From CAIVAT01 sp964525995 (GTDB taxonomy: Bacteria > Bacteroidota > Bacteroidia > Bacteroidales > FEN-979): a stretch of DNA of 64,000 bases. Position 1 is the stretch's first letter, and each line of letters begins with the position of its first letter. The stretch lies in the NCBI GenBank assembly GCA_964525995.1, contig CAZGIM010000011.1, positions 1 through 64,000 of the forward strand. Direction: 5' to 3'. This document shows positions 8,805 through 15,872 of the stretch, piece by piece. The notes beneath the pieces were generated by a model. It saw only the letters and a program-made list of their open reading frames with translations, searched no databases and was not told the origin of the DNA. The position numbers and the translations under genes were made by a program.

Positions 8805-9437
8805 GGATAGGGCTATTTGACAACTAATTCGTAAATCTGTCATTGTTAATTCTCCGCTATTTGCGGTGATAAGTGACAATCAATAAGATAGCTTAAGCGT
8901 TTGAAGGGGAGTTTCATTTACACTGGTTGATTTCTCTGTCGGTAACCTCAGTTACGTTAATTTCAATGATTACCTGCGGCTTGGGGTGAAGAGTTTCATT
9001 CGCTCTGATTGAATTCCCTGCTTGGCTTTTACAGACCTTATCAAGTTCGTATACAATGATATAAATCTTATATTTAGATCGATTCTCATAGTACCGGATG
9101 CGATTTTTTACCAGTTTCCGCCTGATCCGGAATATTCTTACACATTCCTGCATAAATCTAAAATCACTCCTCCAATCGTTGTATAATATCAGAACCATAT
9201 AGGAACCATATAGGAACCTGAAACGTATAAGGATTGTACCTGAACAATCGTTTTCGGGAAGACCGGAAACTGAACGAAGTCTAATTGTCCTTGTTCTACA
9301 TGTTAATCGTTATGGATTGAGAGATTTCTTAACGCCAGCTTCAATTGCGGGGCGGTGACAAGGCCAGGCCGGCCTGAGGCCAAAAGATGGAAATAAAGGC
9401 AGCCTTATGAGAGGATCCATGAAATATTCAAAGACAG
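8805..9437. other. long spacer, no supported gene
   Basis: AT-rich. A 94-codon minus-strand frame (8914-9198) has no recognisable domain or start signal. Three units of AGGAACCATAT lie at about 9190-9217. The perfect 12-base palindrome CAGGCCGGCCTG (9365-9376), flanked by further GGCC, could form a hairpin beyond the 3' end of the toxin operon, but lacks a T-run on that strand. Confidence 0.45.
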
Positions 9438-9776
9438 CTAAGGGAGGAGTTTATCATCTGAAATTTTAAAAATCCCGATAAGGTTTCTGTTCAATGAAAC
9501 CATGTACTGCTTTTCGATTGAGCCAAGACGTCCGATTATAAGATCCTTATCCAGCGTTGCCATTTTATTCAGCTTCACCAATGAAGTCCTTTTAAGCCCG
9601 TTTGATTCTGAAGGTTGAACAAGAAAATCATATGCGGATTGACAGGTCAATTGAGTGGTGATGAAGCAAACAGTGACATCTTCCTCAGAATCAATCAATA
9701 CTAAAGCCGGTCTTGTCTTATTCCCGGTCAGATCTGTAAAAGGGAAGGGAATAAGAACGATGTCACCTTTAATCAT
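9438..9776 (-). CDS. PemK/MazF-like toxin
   Basis: 112 residues typical of the MazF/PemK toxin fold, ribosome-independent or -dependent mRNA endonucleases. Seen: the N-terminal GDIVLIPFPFTDLTGNKTRPALVL signature, FITTQLT, and the conserved LKRTSLVKLNKMATLDKDLI and RLGSI. Its start overlaps the upstream gene's stop by four bases (ATGA at 9773-9776), showing translational coupling to the putative antitoxin. The full domain is present, so it may be active. Which RNA it cuts cannot be told from the sequence. Confidence 0.85.
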   Translation of the reverse strand: MIKGDIVLIPFPFTDLTGNKTRPALVLIDSEEDVTVCFITTQLTCQSAYDFLVQPSESNGLKRTSLVKLNKMATLDKDLIIGRLGSIEKQYMVSLNRNLIGIFKISDDKLLP

Positions 9777-10006
9777 TTGTATCTCTCTTTCAGGTCGTTG
9801 ACTGTGTAAAGATCTTCTTCCTCCTTTAAAAAATCATATGATTGTGAATTGGATATAATTTCCTTAATTCCTTCCCGGATTATCTGATCATCCATTTTGC
9901 TCAACAAAAAATCAGCAAAGTCATTCACCTCTTTGATTTTCGTATCCGGCAACTGCCTTATCTTGCTAATGGCATTGTTAATTAATACCTGTCTGTCCAT
10001 CATCAT
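9773..10006 (-). CDS. antitoxin partner of the PemK/MazF-like toxin
   Basis: 77 residues if started at the ATG at 10006 (MMMDRQVLINNAISKI); the Mets at 10003 and 10000 are equally possible. The core EVNDFADFLLSKMDDQ resembles DUF2281-type antitoxins, and the C-terminus (YDFLKEEEDLYTVNDLKERY) is acidic like toxin-neutralising tails. An in-frame ATG at 10078 would add 24 residues overlapping the upstream gene and is less likely. It couples to the toxin by an ATGA overlap. Function is inferred mainly from position and size. Confidence 0.7.
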   Translation of the reverse strand: MMMDRQVLINNAISKIRQLPDTKIKEVNDFADFLLSKMDDQIIREGIKEIISNSQSYDFLKEEEDLYTVNDLKERYK

Positions 10007-10046
10007 GTGGGTTTGCTGAATTACAAAGATATCAAAGAAATCTGGT

Positions 10047-10262
10047 TCATTTTTTAATGATACTGTTGAGGGCATCAAAGATTACCGAGCGATCAACAAC
10101 ACCGGATTTTCTCGCTGCTATCATTTTTCTCAACAAAGCAGTATCATTTTCCTCAGAATCCTCAGTAATATCAATCCCTTTGAATTTTTCCGTCATCAAC
10201 CGGGCAGTCTCAATCAAAGCCTTACCTGCTTTTGTTCTTTCATTGACTCTTATGGTAGTCAT
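10047..10262 (-). CDS. DUF2683-like small protein
   Basis: 71 residues: MTTIRVNERTKAGKALIE, then an acidic middle (GIDITEDSEEND) and a helical end. The N-terminal 'I-V-(N/D)-E-R-T-K-A-G-K-A' pattern is that of DUF2683, small antitoxin-like proteins often next to toxin genes. It precedes the antitoxin by 40 bases in the same direction, so it may be the first gene of a three-gene unit or a leftover from a second toxin-antitoxin pair. A promoter-like TTG-21-TATCTTTA lies just upstream. Confidence 0.6.
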   Translation of the reverse strand: MTTIRVNERTKAGKALIETARLMTEKFKGIDITEDSEENDTALLRKMIAARKSGVVDRSVIFDALNSIIKK

Positions 10263-10276
10263 TCTTGTTTTTTATG

Positions 10277-10308
10277 TAAAGATAAAGAAGTTTGACCGGC
10301 TTTACCAA
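10277..10308 (-). promoter_or_regulatory. promoter of the toxin-antitoxin unit
   Basis: On the minus strand TTG (10308-10306), 21 bases, then TATCTTTA (10284-10277). This is one base off the TAnnTTTG consensus, with the right spacing, 14 bases before the DUF2683-like start. Confidence 0.4.
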
Positions 10309-10562
10309 CCACCAAGTCAATATATCGCCATGCTTCACCCGCGATTCATTTTTCTGATTCCACAAGCAAGAATGGCTGCTATTTGAAACTTTTTTGCGAT
10401 GGTGACGACAAACGGATAGGGTATCTTTTTTTTTCATCATCCAGAAAAATAATAAATTTATAATTTTACACCCATTGCCGAAAGGGAAAGGCTACCGACA
10501 AAAGCGGTGTGAGATCCTCTGATTGAATGGCCTGAAAGTAAACTAAAGTACCGTTATGAAAT
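10309..10562. other. spacer, nothing recognised
   Basis: No gene found. A short minus-strand frame near 10400-10340 reads KKFQIAAILACGIRKMNRG then stop, which may be a tail of a lost gene. The rest is AT-rich and leads into the tandem element upstream of the M23-like gene. Confidence 0.35.
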
Positions 10563-10568
10563 ATAAAT

Positions 10569-10713
10569 TGGAACCAGATTCAGGCGCCCCATGAATGATC
10601 ATAATGGCATACCATGGGGCCTATAAAATTATTTACAGATGATATATACATTGGAACCAGGTTCATGCACATCGCGAATGATCATCATGGATATTCCATT
10701 TGACCTATGAAAT
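10569..10713 (+). repeat. tandem pair of a ~60-base upstream element
   Basis: Two imperfect direct copies about 80 bases apart: 10569-10629 and 10648-10713. Each starts GGAACCAG-TTCA, then has GAATGATCAT-ATGG and ends near CTATnAAAT. The first part contains the dyad GAACC/GGTTC and the second ATGGA-TAT-TCCAT (10687-10699). A third copy lies at about 17970-18029 before the S46 peptidase gene. It could be an operator, an untranslated-RNA element or a small dispersed repeat. The ATG at 10707 falls inside the second copy. Confidence 0.55.
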
Positions 10714-10730
10714 TTGAAATTATATTAAAC

Positions 10731-11864
10731 ATGAAAATCAGAATCGCACTGACATTACTATTACCCGTGCTGTTGATCCCGGCCTGTAAGAAAAGCAGTC
10801 CTGCGGATGAGGGCGCTCCGTTAGGGAAAATTGAATTGGCACAGAACTATGTTCCTTACAAAACTGAAAAATATCTCCGGATCTGCTATATGCTCAGCAC
10901 CTGGGAGTTTATGAAAGAAGGTCTTAAACTTCAGACAATCATCGTTTACAACAACGACACAAAGATCCCGCTCGACACCATTCTTGAGGCCGATTTGCCG
11001 TTCATCTGGAAATCACCCCTGCCGCAAAGTTCCGAAATCACCATCGACAACATTACCCGCTACTACCTCTCGCTGCAGGTTCCCATACCGCTGGACCTGC
11101 CGGCCCCGGCGACCCTGAGCCATCGTTTCATCCTGTCGGATACGGTGAAAGGCCAAACGGTTACCGTTGAAGGCGGCATCGTTCCGGTAAGGAAGCAGGA
11201 AGCCCCGCGCCTCATTGCAGCTCCCGTAAAAGGCAATTATTATCTGTTCCACAACCAATCGACTCTCGGATACCATTATTACCTGGCATTCTTCGTGAAT
11301 GGTGGGATATGGACCAATGAGAAATTTGCCTTCGACCTCACCCGCATCGATTCCACCTGGGAGGAGACCTATTCGGGAGATCCGGCAAAGAACGAATCCT
11401 ATTTTGCCTATGGCGACACGCTATATGCCGTTGCATCGGGAAAGGTATTGAAAGTCACCGATAACAGGGCGGAGAATTCGGGTAACCTGCGCAACGCAGT
11501 CCTCACAAAGAGCGATGAATATTACGGTAACTACCTTATCCTTGATATCGGAGGCAGCGTTTATGCCATGTATATGCACTGTCTGCCTTTCTCTTTCATG
11601 GTTAGGGCAGGGGATGTGGTTACCGAAGGACAACCTGTCGCTTTGCTCGGCAATTCGGGGAACTCAACCGAACCCCATCTCCATTTTCAGCTTACCGATC
11701 TGCCGGATCCCGGCTTTTCGCACGGGTTGCCCATGGTATTTAAAAGTTTTAAGAAAACCGGAGAAATCCGCCTTGCCCCGGTAGTCGGGCCTGTTCAGAT
11801 CATTCCCCACATACCGGCAACCACTGCCAACATGGAAAACTGGAGCATTGTCGACATTCCTTGA
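10731..11864 (+). CDS. M23-like peptidase domain lipoprotein
   Basis: 377 residues from the ATG at 10731, chosen because it gives a clean lipoprotein signal (MKIRIALTLLLPVLLIPAC, lipobox Cys19); an ATG at 10707 adds eight residues. The C-terminal half is a LytM/M23 fold: GDTLYAVASGKVLKV, YMHCLPFSFMVRAGDVV, GQPVALLGNSGNSTEPHLHFQL (HLHF near residue 315). M23 enzymes cut peptidoglycan cross-bridges using a His and an Asp before the GTPVYA-like strand. Here the aligned positions read PAKNESYFA, so the first zinc ligand is not evident. It may be a degenerate, non-peptidase member. Residues about 40-170 are an unrecognised N-terminal domain. The 60-base element doubled upstream suggests specific regulation. 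Confidence 0.75.
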   Translation: MKIRIALTLLLPVLLIPACKKSSPADEGAPLGKIELAQNYVPYKTEKYLRICYMLSTWEFMKEGLKLQTIIVYNNDTKIPLDTILEADLPFIWKSPLPQSSEITIDNITRYYLSLQVPIPLDLPAPATLSHRFILSDTVKGQTVTVEGGIVPVRKQEAPRLIAAPVKGNYYLFHNQSTLGYHYYLAFFVNGGIWTNEKFAFDLTRIDSTWEETYSGDPAKNESYFAYGDTLYAVASGKVLKVTDNRAENSGNLRNAVLTKSDEYYGNYLILDIGGSVYAMYMHCLPFSFMVRAGDVVTEGQPVALLGNSGNSTEPHLHFQLTDLPDPGFSHGLPMVFKSFKKTGEIRLAPVVGPVQIIPHIPATTANMENWSIVDIP

Positions 11865-11915
11865 TCATTGTTCTGGAACCTTTGTTTTTCATGAAGAATG
11901 GAATCTGATTTAATT

Positions 11916-11952
11916 ATTTACGATTGAACATGATTGACGATTTACGATCGTA
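11916..11952 (-). repeat. TTTACGATTGA repeat module
   Basis: Reverse complement of the AATCGTAAAT module at 363-398, again with ATTGAACATGATT in the middle. It sits before the DUF3089 gene promoter, so the module's same end faces a gene edge. Confidence 0.6.
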
Positions 11953-12016
11953 TTTTAATTTTGGATGGACAACTGGCAACTCCGCTTTAGATCTTAATTT
12001 CGATAGATTTTTTCTC

Positions 12017-12024
12017 TACTTTTG
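12017..12024 (+). promoter_or_regulatory. TACTTTTG -7 element of the DUF3089 gene
   Basis: Exact TAnnTTTG match 17 bases upstream of the ATG at 12042. No convincing -33 element. Confidence 0.45.
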
Positions 12025-12041
12025 ACCAAAAATACTGCTCG

Positions 12042-13064
12042 ATGAAAAACCAGATGATCCCGTACTGCCTGACAATCCCGTTGATCACTGCCCTGATCAT
12101 CACAACCCTTTGGAGTTGCAGCAAGAAAAATGAAGATCCTCCGGAACCGGCTCCTGTCGCCACCGATTATTCCCAGGCGACCCACTGGCTGTCGGTTCCT
12201 GTTACGGAAAAGGCCGTCGATGTTTTTTATTTGTACCCGACTGCCTGGCGTAAAACTAATCCGGATGATCCCAATATCTGTTCCGTTGATAACCCGCAGA
12301 TGCTTCAGTGGGCAGCTTCCGCGTATCAACGCCAGGCGACGGCATTTGAAACCGTCGGGAATGTTTATGCACCCTTCTATCGGCAGGCCGACGCGAACTG
12401 GGCTCTCAATCTTCCCCAGGACCAAAAAGATTCGGTCATTGGCGGCATACCAACCCTCGATGCAACGGCTGCTTTTGATTTTTACCTGAACCACTTCAAT
12501 AAGGGCCATCCCTTTATCCTCGCCGGCCATTCGCAGGGTTCCAATGTTCTTTTATTTCTGCTGTCGGGTTATCTTAAACAACATCCTGAAGTTTACTCCC
12601 GGATGATAGCGGCTTATATAATCGGTAATCCGGTTACGCAAAGCTATCTTACTGCCAATTCGCACCTGAAGTTCGCCATGGGGCCCGACGATACCGGTGT
12701 CATCATTTCGTATAACACCCAATCGCCTGCCGTACCCCCCGGGGGAAATTTGGTAGTGTCAAATCTGGTTGGGCTTGTCATCAACCCGATCACCTGGACC
12801 AGGGAAACCACCCCGGCAACCACTTCACAGGGACTTGGCTCGTTCATGCCTGATTCAGCCGGCCATTTCACCAAAGTACCGCAATACGCGGATGCCAGAG
12901 TAGATCCGACGCTGGGCGTATTGATCTGTACCACCGCGGTCGACAGCAATTTGATTCTTGGATTCGGCCCCGGTGTCTATCACAGCTACGACTACCCGTT
13001 CTATTACTTTAACCTGCAGGAAAACGCACTCCGCCGGGCGAACAAATTTTTGGAGAAACGTTGA
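12042..13064 (+). CDS. DUF3089 family alpha/beta-hydrolase lipoprotein
   Basis: 340 residues. The signal peptide has a lipobox (ITTLWSC), so it is probably a membrane-anchored lipoprotein. The mature part carries DUF3089 features: VDVFYLYPTAW, ALNLPQDQKDSV, FDFYLNHFNKGHPFILAGHSQGSN. GHSQG is the nucleophile elbow of an alpha/beta hydrolase (Ser164). The end GPGVYHSYDYPFYYFNLQENA probably supplies the catalytic His. A serine esterase/lipase-like activity is likely; the substrate is unknown. It stands alone behind its own promoter and is followed by a long composite repeat. Confidence 0.82.
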   Translation: MKNQMIPYCLTIPLITALIITTLWSCSKKNEDPPEPAPVATDYSQATHWLSVPVTEKAVDVFYLYPTAWRKTNPDDPNICSVDNPQMLQWAASAYQRQATAFETVGNVYAPFYRQADANWALNLPQDQKDSVIGGIPTLDATAAFDFYLNHFNKGHPFILAGHSQGSNVLLFLLSGYLKQHPEVYSRMIAAYIIGNPVTQSYLTANSHLKFAMGPDDTGVIISYNTQSPAVPPGGNLVVSNLVGLVINPITWTRETTPATTSQGLGSFMPDSAGHFTKVPQYADARVDPTLGVLICTTAVDSNLILGFGPGVYHSYDYPFYYFNLQENALRRANKFLEKR

Positions 13065-13400
13065 ATGACTGAATGACTGATTTATTGAGTAATTGAGTGA
13101 ATGAGTGAATGAGTGAATGAGTGAATGAAAATATTAATTGAATGATTGATTGACTGATTGAAAATGTGAAAATAATTTACGATTGACATGATTTACGATT
13201 TACGAATGATTGATTGACTGATTGACTGAATGATTGATTTAACTTTTGAATTATTATTTTTCCCTAATGGCTAATGGCCAATGCCTAATGCCTGATTTGA
13301 GCCTTAATCTTTTTCCGTTTTCAATTTTCACTTGTCCGCTGGTTCACTTGTCCACTAGTCCACTGGTCCACTTGTCCACCAGTCCACTTGTCCACTTGTT
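13063..13400 (+). repeat. full composite low-complexity repeat upstream of the DUF59 gene
   Basis: This is the whole gap between the DUF3089 and DUF59 genes. In order: GAATGAGT units (13063-13131), GATTGATTGACTGATT and TTTACGATT modules (about 13140-13245), CCCTAATGGCTAATGG (about 13262-13300), TTTTCCGTTTTCAATTTTC (about 13310-13329), then eight 9-base units such as GTCCACTTG/GTCCACTGG (13330-13400). The last unit ends two bases before the -7 element of the DUF59 gene. The same module order occurs at 28783-29037, 50566-50815 and 51682-51898. Confidence 0.8.
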
Positions 13401-13402
13401 CA

Positions 13403-13410
13403 TATCTTTG
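13403..13410 (+). promoter_or_regulatory. TATCTTTG -7 element of the DUF59 gene
   Basis: Exact consensus, 17 bases before the ATG. The region where a -33 element should lie is occupied by the 9-base repeat, and no TTG is at the usual distance. Confidence 0.5.
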
Positions 13411-13427
13411 CAGAAAAATAACGACCC

Positions 13428-13760
13428 ATGGATTCAGTCAAAAACCCGATACATACCCCCTTTGAGGAAAAAGTGATCACTGTATTACGCACCGTCTTCG
13501 ATCCGGAGATCCCCGTAAATATCTATGACCTCGGACTTATCTACAACCTTAAAATCGATGAAAATACCAGGGATGTCTACATCCTGATGACCCTTACCAC
13601 GCCCAACTGCCCGGTTGCTGAAGACATGCCCGGTCAGGTGGAGGATACGGTACGCTTGGTGGAGGGAGTCGGCAAAGTGAAAGTCGAGCTGACCTTCGAA
13701 CCTCCCTGGGACAAAGATATGCTGTCGGAGGCGGCGTTGCTGGAGTTGGGACTGCTGTAA
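13428..13760 (+). CDS. DUF59/MIP18 Fe-S assembly protein (SufT-like)
   Basis: 110 residues, a single DUF59 (MIP18) domain: TVFDPEIPVNIYDLGLIY at the N-terminus and MTLTTPNCPVAEDMP with the family cysteine in the centre. Such proteins act in Fe-S cluster maturation and in Bacteroidota usually close the suf operon after sufE. Here the order sufS, sufE, DUF59 is kept on one strand, but the gene is 4.6 kb from sufE, behind a composite repeat and its own promoter. Confidence 0.88.
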   Translation: MDSVKNPIHTPFEEKVITVLRTVFDPEIPVNIYDLGLIYNLKIDENTRDVYILMTLTTPNCPVAEDMPGQVEDTVRLVEGVGKVKVELTFEPPWDKDMLSEAALLELGLL

Positions 13761-13926
13761 TTAAATTGAAAATTGAAAACGGAAAATGAATAATCCAATT
13801 TTTTGTTTTTCAGCTTAAACTGCTTCAGAAATAAATCTGCAAATGATTGTATATCTGCAGTCTATTCTGATTCCAACCCTACCACTTCTCCTTTAAGGGC
13901 CGGGATGGGGGCGCTCCCTCTCTACA

Positions 13927-15414
13927 CTATACCTTGATAAGCCGCAGGAACTTTACTCCTGAATCGGTCACCAGCCGCACCAGATAGAGCCCCGGCCGCA
14001 AAGACACTATGTTGAGCGGTTCGCCCGGGAGGTACCGGTCGTGGCGCAGCACCATCCTGCCGGTGGCATCCGTGATGTCAAGCGCTACGGTTTTCCCGGC
14101 TTCACCGGTCATGAACCTGACGGAGCCAGAAGCAGGATTGGGTAAGCAGTGAGCATACGCGAGGTTCACCGGTTCACCCGTGCCCACCGTCGGATCTTCG
14201 AATAACTCAGTGAGGGTGAAGGTCACGGGTTCATTCTGCCAGGCCGGCTTGCTGTTACGGTAAACGGAAATTCTCATGAAGTCGGCCTCAGGGGCGTACT
14301 GCATAAACTGCAGGTTGGCCGGCAGATGTGACCAGTCGCGCAACAGGTTCCAATTGGTGTCGAGCCCGATCAGCGTTCCGTTGCCGATATGGTTCCTGAT
14401 GCCGTTGTACCGGCTGCAGAAATGCATCGCGTTATTCCGGGCAATCTGGTAATTCGCGGTATAAAGGTTATCCCCGGGAATACTGTCGGGATAGGTGCTG
14501 TATCGGTAGGTATGAGTCGGGGCGACGGGCGCCAGCTCAGCTACCATTGCCACCAGGCTGTCGGCATCGTCCGACTTGGCCAGGGCGCTGATGATAAAGC
14601 CATCGGCAAAACCCATGGTGCAATCATGCAGCGACGATCGCACGTCCTGCACATTCCTGGCGCCGTCGCCATTGTAATCGGTCGCCTCCAGCGCCCTACG
14701 AAGGGCATACCATATCGGGATATAGTGCTTGCCGTTCGTTCCCTGGTTGTTGTTGTCATCCATCATGTTCTGGAAGGCGCCGAATTCGGGATTGAAACCC
14801 GAAAGGGCGCTGTGCATCCCCGAAAAACCGATCAGCAGCCATTTGCTCTCCTCCGTTTCGGCCGGAAAGTGAACCGTGATCACGTTGTTCCGGCTGAGTA
14901 CCGTCGAATACTCCCAGTCAAGATGACGCGAAATCACCGATTTACCCTCAAGGTCGGTCCCGGCCGTGGCATCCCCCCAGCTCATCAGCTCCGAACAGTT
15001 CATGCCGCTTTGCAACATAAGCAGGGTCGTGATATCGAGGAAGGTGTTTCCAACCAGGATATCGGTCTGGTCCAGGTTCGAAGGATTGGTGCCCGATGCA
15101 TTCATACCGTCGATAATGGCCTGGGCCTCCGTTTTATACACCGGGTCGATCTCCAGGTCGTTCCCCTGGATCACAATGTTCCGGGCCATGTTGTAAAACG
15201 CCCCGAACTCCGGTTTCATATAGTTCACGATCACATCGGTGATCTTGCCGCCGGTCAGATACCCCAGGGCGAAGCCCCGCTCCTGGTGTGTCCCCCAAAC
15301 TTTTACCACCTGAACACCGGCAGTGTCGGCATAAATGATTCCCTTCACCGGTTGCGCCTCAAGACCTGACTGCATCAGCATAAGGGCAATGACAATTAGC
15401 AGAATTCTTTTCAT
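13927..15414 (-). CDS. T9SS-exported Ntn-hydrolase-like protein (C45/phospholipase B-like)
   Basis: 495 residues: signal peptide (ends SGLEAQ), then a domain with WGTHQERGFALGYLTG and, near residue 140, MNCSELMSWGDAT followed by GKSVISRHLDWE. This Cys-Ser, WGDAT, G-hydrophobic-R-x-LDWE pattern is that of Ntn hydrolases of the C45/acyltransferase and phospholipase B-like groups, where the Cys (Cys140 here) becomes the nucleophile after self-cleavage. The last ~80 residues are a T9SS type A sorting domain (LPNPASGSVRFM, LRPGLYLVRL). It is probably a surface or secreted amidase/acyl-hydrolase, substrate unknown. Its promoter is just upstream and it is transcribed alone, convergent with the DUF59 gene. 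Confidence 0.75.
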   Translation of the reverse strand: MKRILLIVIALMLMQSGLEAQPVKGIIYADTAGVQVVKVWGTHQERGFALGYLTGGKITDVIVNYMKPEFGAFYNMARNIVIQGNDLEIDPVYKTEAQAIIDGMNASGTNPSNLDQTDILVGNTFLDITTLLMLQSGMNCSELMSWGDATAGTDLEGKSVISRHLDWEYSTVLSRNNVITVHFPAETEESKWLLIGFSGMHSALSGFNPEFGAFQNMMDDNNNQGTNGKHYIPIWYALRRALEATDYNGDGARNVQDVRSSLHDCTMGFADGFIISALAKSDDADSLVAMVAELAPVAPTHTYRYSTYPDSIPGDNLYTANYQIARNNAMHFCSRYNGIRNHIGNGTLIGLDTNWNLLRDWSHLPANLQFMQYAPEADFMRISVYRNSKPAWQNEPVTFTLTELFEDPTVGTGEPVNLAYAHCLPNPASGSVRFMTGEAGKTVALDITDATGRMVLRHDRYLPGEPLNIVSLRPGLYLVRLVTDSGVKFLRLIKV

Positions 15415-15431
15415 AGGATCAGATATTTAAA

Positions 15432-15460
15432 CAAAGTTAATCACATCCATATATTTTCAA
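15432..15460 (-). promoter_or_regulatory. promoter of the C45-like gene
   Basis: On the minus strand TTG (15460-15458), 18 bases, TAACTTTG (15439-15432), then 17 bases to the ATG. Both elements and spacing match the Bacteroidota consensus. Confidence 0.55.
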
Positions 15461-15775
15461 TGCATTTGAAATACAATTTTTTAAATGGACCGGCGAAGTG
15501 TAGATATCGTATCGTTCCGCACATAACAGGCATCTCATAACGGTCCAAGCTGGAATTATACACATTTTTGGGGTGGGGACGGGGGAACGGTTCCTGTTTC
15601 TTATGATTATTACAAAATCAGTGGTGCATCAACTAATCCCTTATTTTGACATTTGAACCGGAGTGGAGCGAAGCTCGGCTGAACAAATTCTAATTATTGC
15701 TTTTTTATAATCGCTAATCCCTGATCACTATTCGTTAATTTGAATTTTGAACTGTTTTTTTCACTATTTCCTGAA
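15461..15775. other. divergent intergenic stretch, no gene seen
   Basis: Spacer between two divergent genes, with stops in every frame. It holds a T/G-rich patch (TTTTTGGGGTGGGGACGGGG at about 15569) and no recognised RNA or terminator. Confidence 0.4.
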
Positions 15776-15838
15776 TTGTCCAACTCTTCGTCCGCTCTTC
15801 GTTCAACTCTTCGTTCAACTCTTCGTCAAACTCTTCGT
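15776..15838 (+). repeat. 12-base CAACTCTTCGTT tandem array before dxs
   Basis: Five units of the 12-mer CAACTCTTCGTT/CCGCTCTTCGTT ending eight bases before the dxs -7 element. This is the terminal module of the composite repeat found throughout the window. Period 12 and near-identical units argue for slippage or template-driven spread, not for a CRISPR. Confidence 0.75.
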
Positions 15839-15845
15839 TTTTTCT

Positions 15846-15853
15846 TAATTTTG
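15846..15853 (+). promoter_or_regulatory. TAATTTTG -7 element of dxs
   Basis: Exact TAnnTTTG, 19 bases upstream of the dxs ATG and directly after the 12-base array. Confidence 0.5.
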
Positions 15854-15872
15854 CCTGGATTTAATCTGAATC

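Noticed and set aside
8914..9198. 94-codon minus-strand frame
   Set aside because: No known domain, no promoter or start signal, and AT-rich content that yields Ile/Tyr/Lys-rich translation by chance.
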